Assembly (NCBI GenBank): GCA_027491085.1
Contig: JAIXWW010000015.1
Span: forward strand, 1-64,000
Source: Bacteroidota bacterium
GTDB taxonomy: Bacteria; Bacteroidota; Bacteroidia; UKL13-3
DNA length: 64,000 bases
Reading direction: 5' to 3'
The number at the start of each line of letters is the position of its first letter. The first letter of the stretch is position 1. Both the position numbers and the translations under genes were made by a program. Below the pieces are notes generated by a model. It was not told the origin of the DNA and ran no database searches. It was given only the letters and a program-made list of their open reading frames with translations. Positions 1 to 8,394 of the stretch are shown piece after piece.

Positions 1-283
1 ATGAAAGCTAATAAAAAACTGAAACAACCTTGCAGAGCATCTACTTGGTTCGGTAACCATTATTCCATTAACTAACTTGGTTGGCAAGGAAAGGAGATTC
101 CTACTGAATGACCATAGGCCAAGTCATGATGCAAGCATCTTCCATGTTTATTAAAAATGAAAGCTAATAAAAAACTAAAACAACCTTGCAGCGCATCTCC
201 TTGGTTCTTCAATCATTATTCCATTAACTAACTTAGTTGCCAAGGAAAGGAGATTCCTACTGAATGACAGAGACCAAGTTATT
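1..283. repeat. Tandem direct repeat, two copies, period 156 bp
   Basis: Copy 1 (1 to about 127) and copy 2 (157 to about 283) both begin ATGAAAGCTAATAAAAAACT and are about 92% identical over the first 110 bases. Each holds a short inverted repeat: in copy 2 ATCTCCTTGG can pair with CCAAGG followed by GGAGAT. Each could encode a 24-residue peptide starting MKANKKLKQPC, but the differences are mostly non-synonymous, so I do not call genes. The array starts at the window edge and may continue to the left. Confidence 0.8.
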
Positions 284-342
284 AAAGAATCCTGCTAGAG
301 TTTAGTTTGGGATTGAGAATATTTAGGTAGTTTTTAAAATCC

Positions 343-372
343 AAAAAGCTCCCGAAGGAACTTTTTGAGTTT
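343..372 (-). terminator. Rho-independent terminator of the Lcl-domain lipoprotein gene
   Basis: A stem of AAAAAGCTCC and GGAACTTTTT around a CGAA loop, with one mismatch. It lies about 50 bp past the stop of the minus-strand gene at 421, and a T-rich run follows on that strand. Confidence 0.6.
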
Positions 373-420
373 AATTTTTCAGATGGAATAATATGTACTA
401 TAATTTTGCCAAATTTTAGT

Positions 421-1563
421 TTAGAAATATCTTACAGGTCTAACAGACCATCCATATGATTTAGGCTGATCAACTAGTTGGCCTTTACTAAAATCTTCAC
501 CAATTGCATTCATAGGAATAAAGCCTTCTGTTGAACTCCAATATGTTGTATTTGAAAAACCACCTTTTAGTTTAGAGAGTCTGTATAATGTATTTAATTC
601 ATTATAGCTTGGTAAAAACCAATCATTAAAACCACCTGAATTTAAATCAGTACATGCTTTTGCTGCATATATACCCGCTCCCAATATATTTACTATTTTA
701 CTAGTATTGGATTTGCCACTACCATACTGGTAATTTTCGTTATTACTAATATATATACTTTGCTTTACTGTATTAGGATCCCAAGTAAGTGAGGAATTTG
801 GCAAATCAGTTAACGCTGCAATTAAACCGTGGGTTTCCGTTGGACTATAACCAATTTGTCCTGGCACAAGAATATCTGCAACTATCCCACCTAAATAAAG
901 ATCACCGATATTCAATTTATTTGTATTGAAAACCATCAATTTCCCATAAGATGTTCCCTTATTATTAATTGAATATGCTTTAACATAATATTTAGTATTT
1001 GGTAATAATCCTGACATATTACTTGTGAAAGAACCAACACCACTTCCATCAATTGTTTTATTATCCAAAATTGTTGGATTGCTTGTAAGACTCCAACAAA
1101 CACCTCTTGCAGTTATTGGAGAACCTCCATCATTTATTATATTTCCACCACAAGTTGCAGTAGTAATACTAACATTTGAAACAATTGATGTTGATAAAGT
1201 TGAATTATAAGTTATTATTTGTTTTACTTCACCATAACTAGTTCCATTTTTATTTGAAGCAAAAGCACACACATAATAATTTGTATTTGGAATTAATCCC
1301 GTTATTGAATCCATAAAATTTATTTCACCTATATTTGATGATTTTGTGGAATCTTTAATTGTAGGTTTAGAATTAGTACTCCAACATAATCCATAATTAT
1401 TAATATCTGAACCACCAGATATAGTTATTATGCCACCACAATTAAAAGCATCTGAAGTTATATTTGAAACCTCAATTGTTTTAACTACAGGAAGTTCATC
1501 GTATTTAGTACAACTACTGAGTATAATTATTATTGAGAAAATAATTAAGTTTATTGTTTTCAT
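421..1563 (-). CDS. Lipoprotein with two fibronectin-III-like repeats and a C-terminal Lcl/DUF1566-type domain
   Basis: The 380-residue product begins with a lipoprotein signal ending in the lipobox LSSC (Cys18), so it should be anchored in the outer or inner membrane and probably surface exposed. Two repeats of about 90 residues follow (about 25-120 and 121-215). Each ends in a phrase like GLxPNTxYYVxAxxxNxxGTSYG, the usual look of Fn3-like modules in Bacteroidota surface proteins. The last 160 residues contain GGIVADI, a Gly-rich middle part, DWFLPSYNELNTLY and YWSST, which match the Lcl_C/DUF1566 fold found in phase-variable or FimH-like surface proteins. No enzymatic function is evident. 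It is separated from its upstream neighbour by 26 bp and is probably the last gene of a minus-strand run. Confidence 0.75.
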   Translation of the reverse strand: MKTINLIIFSIIIILSSCTKYDELPVVKTIEVSNITSDAFNCGGIITISGGSDINNYGLCWSTNSKPTIKDSTKSSNIGEINFMDSITGLIPNTNYYVCAFASNKNGTSYGEVKQIITYNSTLSTSIVSNVSITTATCGGNIINDGGSPITARGVCWSLTSNPTILDNKTIDGSGVGSFTSNMSGLLPNTKYYVKAYSINNKGTSYGKLMVFNTNKLNIGDLYLGGIVADILVPGQIGYSPTETHGLIAALTDLPNSSLTWDPNTVKQSIYISNNENYQYGSGKSNTSKIVNILGAGIYAAKACTDLNSGGFNDWFLPSYNELNTLYRLSKLKGGFSNTTYWSSTEGFIPMNAIGEDFSKGQLVDQPKSYGWSVRPVRYF

Positions 1564-1589
1564 TTATTTTATTAGTTTTATTTGAATTT

Positions 1590-2552
1590 TTATTTCTTTA
1601 AGAATATCCCTAACCCAGCTGTAATGGAATAATTACTAGTACTATTAGTTGATAAGAAATTAATATTAAACGCTGGTTTTACATAAATAAACGCTGGAAT
1701 TTTACTTAATAAAAAAGCTGATCTTAGATTCAGAAAAACAGGAAGGCTATAAAAATCTGTTTTGCCACAAATTACATTTGTCCTATTATCAATATCTGTT
1801 ACAACACTACTTTGTGTGTATGTTAAACCGGAACCAACACCAGATTGAAAGAATCTGTTTTGATAAAATGTATGTCCAATATTTAATGAGTAAGAATTAA
1901 ATATGAAGTTTAAATCCAATTCATTACTTGTAATAGTATTTGTATAATTTTTAAAATTCAAATTGATAAAAATATTTTTTTTAGAACTTATATTTTTAAC
2001 ATATTCCACAAATATATCATATGAAGTAAATGATATATTACTTGCATGATTAATTGGTACTAAAAATTTATATGAATTTGATAAATTGGCAAATCCTTCT
2101 CCCCAAATAGATTGCCCAAAACCATAACCAATAAAAAAATAGTCGTTTGATGTTATATTTTTTAATTCTGAACTTCTTTTTTCAATTTTTTTATTCCTTT
2201 GAATTTGATTTATTGCAATTTGTTTGCCTCTTTCTTCATTCTTTTTCTTTAAATCTTCTTCTTGTTGTTTTAACAAATCATATTGCTGTTTTTGTTCTTT
2301 TAACTTTTTACTTTCTTCGGCATTTAATTCTATTTTAGTAATTTGGCTGTATTTAACTTCAATTATTTCTTCATTTTTAAGTTTAATTTTTATAAAACTG
2401 TTTGGGCTATTTATGTTAGGAGTTTTTTCTAAAAGTATACCTTTCATGGTATATCCATTTTTAAGAAAAACATTTACATAATCATTTACCTCCTGAGATT
2501 TACCTATTAGGAACATAAATGTTGCAATTGATAGAAATATTATTTTTTTCAT
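1590..2552 (-). CDS. Probable outer-membrane beta-barrel protein with coiled-coil segment
   Basis: I start at 2552 (MKKIIFLSIATFMFLIGKSQ), because the in-frame ATG 27 bases earlier would lie before a clean signal peptide and overlap the upstream gene. The mature part begins with a small beta domain (about 20-75, NDYVNVFLKNGYTMKGILL). A Lys/Glu/Gln-rich coiled coil follows (about 85-125), then about 190 residues of alternating hydrophobic strands ending in GLGIFLKK, as in outer-membrane barrels. The start is 7 bp after the stop of the preceding lipoprotein gene, so the two are likely co-transcribed. I do not recognise a specific family. The combination suggests an envelope protein whose N-terminal part lies in the periplasm. 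Confidence 0.65.
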   Translation of the reverse strand: MKKIIFLSIATFMFLIGKSQEVNDYVNVFLKNGYTMKGILLEKTPNINSPNSFIKIKLKNEEIIEVKYSQITKIELNAEESKKLKEQKQQYDLLKQQEEDLKKKNEERGKQIAINQIQRNKKIEKRSSELKNITSNDYFFIGYGFGQSIWGEGFANLSNSYKFLVPINHASNISFTSYDIFVEYVKNISSKKNIFINLNFKNYTNTITSNELDLNFIFNSYSLNIGHTFYQNRFFQSGVGSGLTYTQSSVVTDIDNRTNVICGKTDFYSLPVFLNLRSAFLLSKIPAFIYVKPAFNINFLSTNSTSNYSITAGLGIFLKK

Positions 2553-2559
2553 TTTATTT

Positions 2560-2913
2560 CTATTTGTTAAATTCAACAATATCAGCTGTAATAGTAACTT
2601 TAATGGTTGTAATAATTACTAAGTATGAACTCTGTTTATAATCAACACAAATGTTGGCATATGCTTGATTATCTTTCAATGGATAATTCTCATACATATT
2701 CGCTTTTGCATCAGCAAGCAAGGCATCTTTATCCGCCCCACCCATACCAAAGTACTTTTTTGTTTCTGTAGTTCCTTTTATTAACTTCACATATTTGAAA
2801 TTAGGTGCGTTTAGAGATGCTGAAGATACGAATGTTCCACTATTGGTAGTAGCGCAACTGCTTATTATTAATACTGTAAAAAATAAGAAGAAATAATTTG
2901 TTGTTTTTTTCAT
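2560..2913 (-). CDS. Small lipoprotein, DUF6567-like
   Basis: The 117-residue product has a signal peptide and lipobox ISSC (Cys20). The mature part contains NFKYVKLIKGTTETKKYFGMGG, then DALLADAKANMYENYPL and a final ITADIVEFNK. This order matches small Bacteroidota lipoproteins annotated as DUF6567, whose function is unknown. It is the first gene of a probable two-gene unit with the barrel protein at 1590-2552. Family assignment is from memory of the conserved phrases; lipoprotein status is seen directly. Confidence 0.7.
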   Translation of the reverse strand: MKKTTNYFFLFFTVLIISSCATTNSGTFVSSASLNAPNFKYVKLIKGTTETKKYFGMGGADKDALLADAKANMYENYPLKDNQAYANICVDYKQSSYLVIITTIKVTITADIVEFNK

Positions 2914-2986
2914 AATTGTAATTGTTTATTTTTTGTAATTTGTATTTGTTTATTTATTTTTTTGTTTCTAATTAAAGATGTATTTA

Positions 2987-3694
2987 TTACATCAATTGCT
3001 TTATTTCAGTACCAAATTTATAGCACAGTCTATCTATTTCCCACCCTGTAATTTCTAGTTTTTTGGCTGCATTTAAAAACAACTGTTCTTTTAGTTCATC
3101 TGTTATGTTTGCCGCAACTGTATCCTTTAAAATGGCATTTAGCCTAGCATCAATTTTTATAGAATTAACAAAAAACGAATCTTTTTCATCCATTGGAACG
3201 TTTTTAGCATATTGAATTCCAATTCCTTTAAATGACATCCAAAACTTTTTAATTTCTTCCTTATCTTTACAGTTATTTAATTTAGCTATATCATTTTCAG
3301 GATTTTCAGTGTCTATATACTCTGAAAAATATAAACTAAACCTTTCTGCAAAACGGTGATTTCCATTTTCATTTAGCCAAGTTTGAAATTTTAATTTGTG
3401 TTCTTCCTTGGTTTCTCCAATGTTTTTGCAAATTTTCAACCATGCATTTTTAAAATGCTCTTTTGTTGTAGGAATAGTTACAAACAAGTTATTTGTACCT
3501 TGAGTTAAATAAACTGAACATGCCAAGCGCAATGGAATAAATATTTCTGGTCTGTTTACTCTAAAATAATTCAACGTTTCAGCCAAATTATTTTGAACTA
3601 TTTGGTAAGCATCCCATCTGCTTTTATTTCCTTCAATTACTAGCCATTTTTGAATAGCAACTTTTAATTTTTCAGTTATTTCATCCATTTTCAA
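2987..3694 (-). CDS. Uncharacterised protein with a possible helix-hairpin-helix region
   Basis: The 235-residue soluble protein has no signal peptide or membrane segment. Around residues 150-190 it reads MSFKGIGIQYAKNVPMD followed by IKIDARLNAIL. This GIGIQYA motif plus a downstream Asp resembles the helix-hairpin-helix and catalytic-Asp region of HhH-GPD DNA glycosylases, but the match is short and I cannot confirm the fold. The start could also be the second Met at 3688. It lies 58 bp downstream of three small genes on the same strand, whose divergent neighbour is a Cro/CI-type regulator. If the HhH reading is right, it acts on DNA; otherwise the function is unknown. Confidence 0.6.
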   Translation of the reverse strand: MKMDEITEKLKVAIQKWLVIEGNKSRWDAYQIVQNNLAETLNYFRVNRPEIFIPLRLACSVYLTQGTNNLFVTIPTTKEHFKNAWLKICKNIGETKEEHKLKFQTWLNENGNHRFAERFSLYFSEYIDTENPENDIAKLNNCKDKEEIKKFWMSFKGIGIQYAKNVPMDEKDSFFVNSIKIDARLNAILKDTVAANITDELKEQLFLNAAKKLEITGWEIDRLCYKFGTEIKQLM

Positions 3695-3752
3695 TTAAAT
3701 AATTATTTATAAAATATAAAAGTCTTCTTTAATTCACTATACCTTTCTTTTA

Positions 3753-3878
3753 TTATTGTTTCTTTTCTTTATATTTTGCTTCTATCAATTCTTTTTTCTT
3801 TAAAAATTCTTGTTGTCTAACTGCAAAAGATTTTGGAAACAATGCTTTTAAAATAATGGCTAAAAAGGAAGTGAACAT
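3753..3878 (-). CDS. Putative 41-residue small protein
   Basis: The reading frame opens at 3956, but that would overlap the upstream gene by 53 bp. The ATG at 3878 gives MFTSFLAIILKALFPKSF followed by a Lys/Glu-rich tail (KKKELIEAKYKEKKQ). This is an amphipathic or weakly membrane-associated helix plus a charged helix. It sits 25 bp after the stop of the 67-residue gene on the same strand. No family is recognised, and at this length it could be spurious. Confidence 0.4.
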   Translation of the reverse strand: MFTSFLAIILKALFPKSFAVRQQEFLKKKELIEAKYKEKKQ

Positions 3879-3903
3879 AGTTTCTAGTTTTTTGTGCTTA
3901 TTA

Positions 3904-4107
3904 CTATTTAATTTTATTTCTTTCTTTAGTAAATGGATTATTGTGAACTGCATCAATTATTTCACTGCTATTTTCAATCATTGAATCAATTCTTTTTTGT
4001 TCTGCCGCAGCTTCTTGAATATCATTAACAGTATCAATAATTTTATCTTGAATAGCCCACGATGCCCTTACATAAGCAGTATTTTTAAAAACATTCCAAA
4101 ACGACAT
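3904..4107 (-). CDS. Hypothetical 67-residue protein
   Basis: The product starts MSFWNVFKNTAYVRASWAIQDKI and continues with a strongly helical, Glu/Gln/Ala-rich stretch, then a basic C-terminus (NPFTKERNKIK). No signal peptide or known motif is seen. Its ATG is one base after the stop of the 175-residue gene upstream, so translational coupling is likely. That tight spacing is the main reason to accept it as real. Confidence 0.6.
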   Translation of the reverse strand: MSFWNVFKNTAYVRASWAIQDKIIDTVNDIQEAAAEQKRIDSMIENSSEIIDAVHNNPFTKERNKIK

Positions 4108-4108
4108 A

Positions 4109-4636
4109 TTAGTTATAAGCTGTTAAAGTTTGTTCTAGTTTATTTATAAAATCTGCTATTAAAACGGCATTTCCCTCACTTTTATTGAATAAAAATTTAC
4201 GCTCACCACCTGAAAGTATTACACGTAAATAAGTTTCAAGTTTTGGTTCTGGAATATTAAATAAAGATTTGTCTAATGGTGAGTTTTGTAACTTGTATGC
4301 TCCAAAAGCAGACAATCCCCCAAAAATTAAACAGAAAAATAATGACATAGGTTCATCGTAATCTTTCAGTCCCATTATTATGAAATAAGCAGCTAAAGAA
4401 TATAATACATATCCAATAGCTATTTTGCCCTTTTTAGCATTCTTTATTTTTTCATCTTGCGATTTGAACAATGTTAGTTCGCTATTATATTTTTCTAGGT
4501 CATCATAAATTCCAATACCATTTACACCCCTTAGAGCAAAAGTTTCTTCATTACCTAATGAAGAAACATAAAACCTATCTTTGGTTAATTTACAAGTTAA
4601 TCCTGCATTGTCTGAAAATTCTGCTATAATATCCAT
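4109..4636 (-). CDS. Two-helix membrane protein, possibly with a split PH-like domain
   Basis: The 175-residue product has a cytoplasmic-looking N-terminal part of about 75 residues, two transmembrane helices (about 76-92 and 98-113) joined by a short acidic loop, and a C-terminal part. The latter contains YLRVILSGGERKFLFNKSEG and a final amphipathic helix. The SGGER phrase followed by a helix resembles small bacterial PH-like domains such as DUF6232, but this is a weak resemblance. It is the first gene of a leftward run and is divergent from the Cro/CI-type regulator, with 145 bp between the two starts. Function unknown. Confidence 0.6.
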   Translation of the reverse strand: MDIIAEFSDNAGLTCKLTKDRFYVSSLGNEETFALRGVNGIGIYDDLEKYNSELTLFKSQDEKIKNAKKGKIAIGYVLYSLAAYFIIMGLKDYDEPMSLFFCLIFGGLSAFGAYKLQNSPLDKSLFNIPEPKLETYLRVILSGGERKFLFNKSEGNAVLIADFINKLEQTLTAYN

Positions 4637-4781
4637 TTTTTAAATTTTATTCTACAAATGTAAATTAACACTGAGTCTATTAAAATTTATTTTAGTAGTT
4701 TTATTTTACTTTTAGGTATTTTGTTTATACTTTTAGTTATATTTGTTTAATAAAATTTAGTAAAAAACTGTTTTTATAATT

Positions 4782-5198
4782 ATGGATACCAAAAAAAAAT
4801 CAGATCAGATGAAACGTTCAGAAGAATTAAGAATTGGAAAAAAAATTAAACAATTACGTGAACTTAAAAACTTTTCGCAAGAGTACATGGCTTCAAATTT
4901 AAAAATGAGTGTTCCTGGATATGGCAGAATAGAAAGAAATGAAGTAGATGTGAGTATTGAAAGGGCAAACCAAATTGCAAATGTGTTGGGAATTAGCTTA
5001 ACTGAATTGATTAGTTTTGATGAAAAATACATTTTTAACAACTATGCCAATAACCAAAATGCATTTGTTATTAATAGTGATTTACACCAAGATGACCAAA
5101 AGGCTTTAAAGGAATTGATTGATTATTTGAAGCAACAATTAGAAGCAAAAGATATTTTAATAAAAGAATTAGTACTTGGTAAAAAAAATAGTAAATGA
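4782..5198 (+). CDS. Cro/CI (XRE) family transcriptional regulator
   Basis: Residues about 17-75 form a classic helix-turn-helix: IGKKIKQLRELKNFSQEYMA, then MSVPGYGRIERNE, then ANVLGISLTELI. The rest (about 95-138) is a probable coiled coil (LKQQLEAKDILIKELVLG), suitable for dimerisation, with no sensor domain. The 138-residue length is typical of Bacteroidota XRE regulators. It is divergent from the unrecognised cluster at 3753-4636 and may control it. A TATATTTG box at 4738-4745 fits a Bacteroidota -7 element, but there is no well-spaced TTTG upstream of it. In-frame ATGs further in are also possible starts. Confidence 0.85.
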   Translation: MDTKKKSDQMKRSEELRIGKKIKQLRELKNFSQEYMASNLKMSVPGYGRIERNEVDVSIERANQIANVLGISLTELISFDEKYIFNNYANNQNAFVINSDLHQDDQKALKELIDYLKQQLEAKDILIKELVLGKKNSK

Positions 5199-5562
5199 TT
5201 ACCCGCTAGTTTGGATTTGTAATCCGCTTTTTATCGTTCATCAAATAAGGCAAATCTATTAAACGCATAGATGTATTTCGCATTGCAAATGCTAATAGTA
5301 ATAATTGCGTTTGCAAAACCGCATCAGCTGTCTCCGTGAACATACTTCGTCCGATAGCTATCGGACAAGCTCAGTAACCAACTAAGTAATACGAGCTATC
5401 GTACATCAACTATTAAACTATGGTCCATCGTCTATGGTCTATAAACTAAAATCCATTTCCACAATCCAACAAATCATTTAACTTTGAAATCTTTAAATCA
5501 ATAACGCCTTGCGTATCAACAATTCAGCAATATAACAATTCAACAATCCAACAATCCAACAA
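5199..5562. repeat. Gene-free spacer made of dispersed repeat fragments
   Basis: No gene is seen in 364 bp. The left part contains GGATTTGTAATCC and a stretch rich in GCAAATGC and GCGTTTGC words. At 5349-5366 lies the perfect 18-bp palindrome GTCCGATAGCTATCGGAC. From about 5401 the sequence turns into G-poor quasi-repeats (TATGGTCCATCGTCTATGGTC, then AACAATTCAACAATCCAACAA) that run to the base before the xseA start codon. Similar leader text occurs upstream of xseB, folC, the L,D-transpeptidase, the FAD-linked oxidase and trxB. Confidence 0.7.
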
Positions 5563-6693
5563 ATGCAATCCATCAACCTTTCGCAGTTACTTTATAAAAT
5601 AGACGAAACTTTACAAAGTCAGTTTGGTTACCAAACCTTTTGGATTAAAGCCGAAATTACCGATGTGAAAAAGTATGAATCTAAACGTTGGTGTTTTTTG
5701 AAATTAATTGAAAAAAAAGACGAGCAAATAATAGCCGAAATGAAAGCCACTGCTTGGAGTCAGGGTTATGTATTTATTGAACAATTTGAACGTTTAACGC
5801 AGCAGCCTTTTACCAACGGATTGCAAATAGTATGCAAGGTAAAAGTTAAATACAGTATCAAATACGGTTTAAGTTTTGATGTGTTGGAAATTGATAACAG
5901 CTTTGCTTTAGGACAAATAGAATTGCAAAAACAAGCCACTTTAAAACGCTTGGTGGATGAAAGCAATGGACAAATTATAAAAGACGAAGAGCAATATTTT
6001 ACCCCTAATAAGCGTTTAAAATTACCCATTGTTATTCAAAAAATTGCTCTAATTACAGCACAGAATAGCGATGGTCAGCGCGATTTTAAAAACGAATTAC
6101 TAAATAATAATTATAGTTACGCATTTCAAGTAGATGAATATTTATGCCAAATTCAAGGTGATAATGCACACGAAAATATTATCAAACAATTTGAGCAAAT
6201 ATTTGCAAGCAATATTCATTACGACTGTGTAGCTATGGTAAGGGGAGGAGGGAGCGAAACCGATTTTAAACCCTTTGAACAATATGAATTAGCTAAGTTA
6301 GTTGCCTTTTACCATATTCCAGTTTTTACAGGCATTGGTCACGATAGAAATACTTCCATAGTTGATTTAATGGCGCGCCAATTAAAAACACCCACCAAAG
6401 TTGCTGCCCACATAGTTGACCATAATTTTATGTTCGAAAATAATTTGTTATATCAGTTTAACCAAATAGAACAAACCATTGCCTTGAAAATAGATAGAGC
6501 CAAACAAAACTTGGTTAATTTAAAACGTTTGTTGCAAAGTTTAGACCCCGAAAATGTTTTGAAAAAAGGATATGCTTTAGTAAAATTAAATAATAAAATT
6601 GTGAGCAATGCCAATCAGTTAAAGGCTGGCGATGAGTTAGAAACTTTTATTAAAGATACTAAAGTAGTGAGTGTAATTTCCAACATAGAATAG
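5563..6693 (+). CDS. xseA: Exodeoxyribonuclease VII large subunit
   Basis: Exodeoxyribonuclease VII degrades single-stranded DNA to acid-soluble oligonucleotides and acts in repair and recombination in the cytoplasm. The 376-residue protein has the N-terminal OB-fold (about 1-110, with FWIKAEITDVK). The catalytic core includes IALITAQNSDGQRDF, MVRGGGSETDFKPFEQYELA and PVFTGIGHDRNTSIVDLMA, which correspond to the conserved RGGGS and GHxxDxxxxD region. A helical C-terminus for subunit binding follows. It is shorter than the roughly 450-residue E. coli protein, mainly in the C-terminal coiled region. xseB follows 143 bp later after a low-complexity leader. Confidence 0.95.
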   Translation: MQSINLSQLLYKIDETLQSQFGYQTFWIKAEITDVKKYESKRWCFLKLIEKKDEQIIAEMKATAWSQGYVFIEQFERLTQQPFTNGLQIVCKVKVKYSIKYGLSFDVLEIDNSFALGQIELQKQATLKRLVDESNGQIIKDEEQYFTPNKRLKLPIVIQKIALITAQNSDGQRDFKNELLNNNYSYAFQVDEYLCQIQGDNAHENIIKQFEQIFASNIHYDCVAMVRGGGSETDFKPFEQYELAKLVAFYHIPVFTGIGHDRNTSIVDLMARQLKTPTKVAAHIVDHNFMFENNLLYQFNQIEQTIALKIDRAKQNLVNLKRLLQSLDPENVLKKGYALVKLNNKIVSNANQLKAGDELETFIKDTKVVSVISNIE

Positions 6694-6836
6694 TTAAGAT
6701 AAATTCGAAAAAATAAATTCGAAATTCGAAATCAATTAATTAATAAGCAATTAATAAGCAATTTAACAATTCAGCAATAAAACAATTCAACCATCCAACA
6801 ATAAAATCACCAAATCAAAAATCACCAAATAAAACA
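6694..6836 (+). repeat. G-poor low-complexity leader before xseB
   Basis: The spacer consists of imperfect short repeats (AAATTCGAAATTCGAAATC, TTAATAAGCAATTAATAAGC, AACAATTCA units, AATCACCAAATCAAAAATCAC) and is almost free of G on the coding strand. It ends directly at the xseB start. It resembles the leaders at 5401-5562, 34865-35000 and 57640-57760. Confidence 0.65.
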
Positions 6837-7013
6837 ATGTCACAAGAAATAACATACAGTCAAGCGCAACAAAAATTAGAGGAAATGGTAGCGCAAATGG
6901 AAAACAATGAAATAGATTTAGAAACACTTTCGCAAAAACTAATAGAAGCCAAAGCATTGGTAAAGTTATGCGAAGTGAAACTAAGAAACATAGAAGATAG
7001 TATTGAAAAATAG
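6837..7013 (+). CDS. xseB: Exodeoxyribonuclease VII small subunit
   Basis: The 58-residue product starts MSQEITYSQAQQKLEEMVAQ and contains the family pattern of a short hydrophobic-repeat helix, then MENNEIDLETLSQKLIEAKAL and a second helix ending in RNIEDSIEK. The small subunit binds the XseA C-terminus and activates it. At 58 residues it is a little shorter than the usual 70-80, lacking only the variable tail. Its position just after xseA supports the call. Confidence 0.92.
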   Translation: MSQEITYSQAQQKLEEMVAQMENNEIDLETLSQKLIEAKALVKLCEVKLRNIEDSIEK

Positions 7014-7086
7014 CTATTAAAATTTCCTTTTATCAAAATAACTTTTTTATTGATTATATAAAGTTCATTTTTGACAGTACATTTAA

Positions 7087-8343
7087 ATGAAAAACTTTAG
7101 GATAATATTTACGCAAATAAAAGAAAGTGCCATAGCTGCGCTGCATACAATGTATGTAAATAAGGTTCGCACGTTGCTTTCTACCTTAGGTATAACTATC
7201 GGAATTTTTTGTATCATAGCAGTATTAGCAGTAGTTGAAAGTTTTGAAAATAACTTGCATCAAAGTGTAGAAAGTTTAGGTAATGATGTGGTATTTATCG
7301 AAAAAATGCCTTGGACATTTGGTCCTGGTTATAAATGGTGGAAATATATTAGCCGCCCTAATGCTTCATTAAGTGAGTTAAAATCAATAGAGCAAAAATC
7401 GGTATTGTCGAGTGCCGAAATGTTAACCATTACCATTGGAGGTAAAACTATTAAAAATGGACTGAACAGCGCTACAGGAATAGATATTCAAGGTGTTACT
7501 CATGATTATTATTTGGTACGTAACTTTAATTTATTTGATGGTCGTTATTTTACAGAGAATGAATCGGAAAATGGAAATTTAATATGTTTGATAGGTTATA
7601 ACTTGGCTCAAACATTGTTTCCAAATGTGGGCGCTGTAAATAAAAGTATAAAAATTTCAGGAACTAAATTTGGGGTGGTTGGTGTTTTTGCCAAAGAGGG
7701 AGAAAGTTTAATAGGAAACAGTTTGGATAATGCCATTATCATTCCAATAAATGCTGCCGCAAAATTTGTTAGAATTAATAGTGATGATGTAAACAGTAAA
7801 ATACATGTAAAAGCAGGTATGGCGGGAGTTCCTGCCTTAGAACAAGAACTCAATGGAATCATGCGCAGCCAGCGTAAGTTACGACCAGGACAAGAAGAAA
7901 ATTTTGCATTGAATAAAATTACACTCATAACCCAACAACTAGATCAAACATTTAAAACGGTAAATATAGCGGGTTGGATTATTGGTTTATTTGCCATGCT
8001 AGTGGGTGGTTTTGGAATTGCCAATATTATGTTTGTAAGTGTTAAGGAACGCACCAATCAAATAGGAATACAAAAAAGTTTAGGGGCTAAAAATTATTTT
8101 ATCCTCATCGAATTTTTAATTGAAGCAGTTATATTGTGTTTATTAGGCTGTATCATAGGTTTGTTATTGGTTTGGGGTATCATAGCTGTATTGGGAGCAG
8201 TTTTTCAGGTGGTGTTTTTTTTAAGTTTGAAAAACATCATAATTGGAGTTTTAACGAGTGTTTGTATAGGCGTTATTTCGGGCTTTTTGCCAGCATTAAG
8301 TGCCAGTAAGTTAAATCCTGTAGATGCAATTAGGAGTAAATAA
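7087..8343 (+). CDS. MacB/FtsX-type ABC transporter permease
   Basis: The 418-residue inner-membrane protein has the MacB architecture. It starts with a helix (about 27-47, RTLLSTLGITIGIFCIIAVL), followed by a periplasmic MacB_PCD domain (about 50-270) and the FtsX core with three helices (about 295-320, 340-370, 385-410) including GGFGIANIMFVSVKERTNQIGIQKSLGA. The last phrase is the coupling helix that contacts an ATPase. Such proteins transmit ATPase motion to the periplasm in export or lipoprotein release. No ATP-binding subunit or membrane-fusion protein is adjacent, so the partner must be encoded elsewhere. Confidence 0.9.
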   Translation: MKNFRIIFTQIKESAIAALHTMYVNKVRTLLSTLGITIGIFCIIAVLAVVESFENNLHQSVESLGNDVVFIEKMPWTFGPGYKWWKYISRPNASLSELKSIEQKSVLSSAEMLTITIGGKTIKNGLNSATGIDIQGVTHDYYLVRNFNLFDGRYFTENESENGNLICLIGYNLAQTLFPNVGAVNKSIKISGTKFGVVGVFAKEGESLIGNSLDNAIIIPINAAAKFVRINSDDVNSKIHVKAGMAGVPALEQELNGIMRSQRKLRPGQEENFALNKITLITQQLDQTFKTVNIAGWIIGLFAMLVGGFGIANIMFVSVKERTNQIGIQKSLGAKNYFILIEFLIEAVILCLLGCIIGLLLVWGIIAVLGAVFQVVFFLSLKNIIIGVLTSVCIGVISGFLPALSASKLNPVDAIRSK

Positions 8344-8394
8344 TTTTTTTAATTTTTATTCTTCAAATAACAATACATTCGTTTTTTTATTATT

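Noticed and set aside
1..228. Two 24-codon peptide frames starting MKANKKLKQPC in the tandem repeat
   Set aside because: Differences between the copies are mostly non-synonymous and the DNA similarity continues well past the stop codons, so there is no sign of selection on a peptide.
2553..2579. ATG at 2579 as the start of the barrel protein
   Set aside because: It would overlap the upstream lipoprotein gene and put nine residues before a clean signal peptide that begins at the ATG at 2552.
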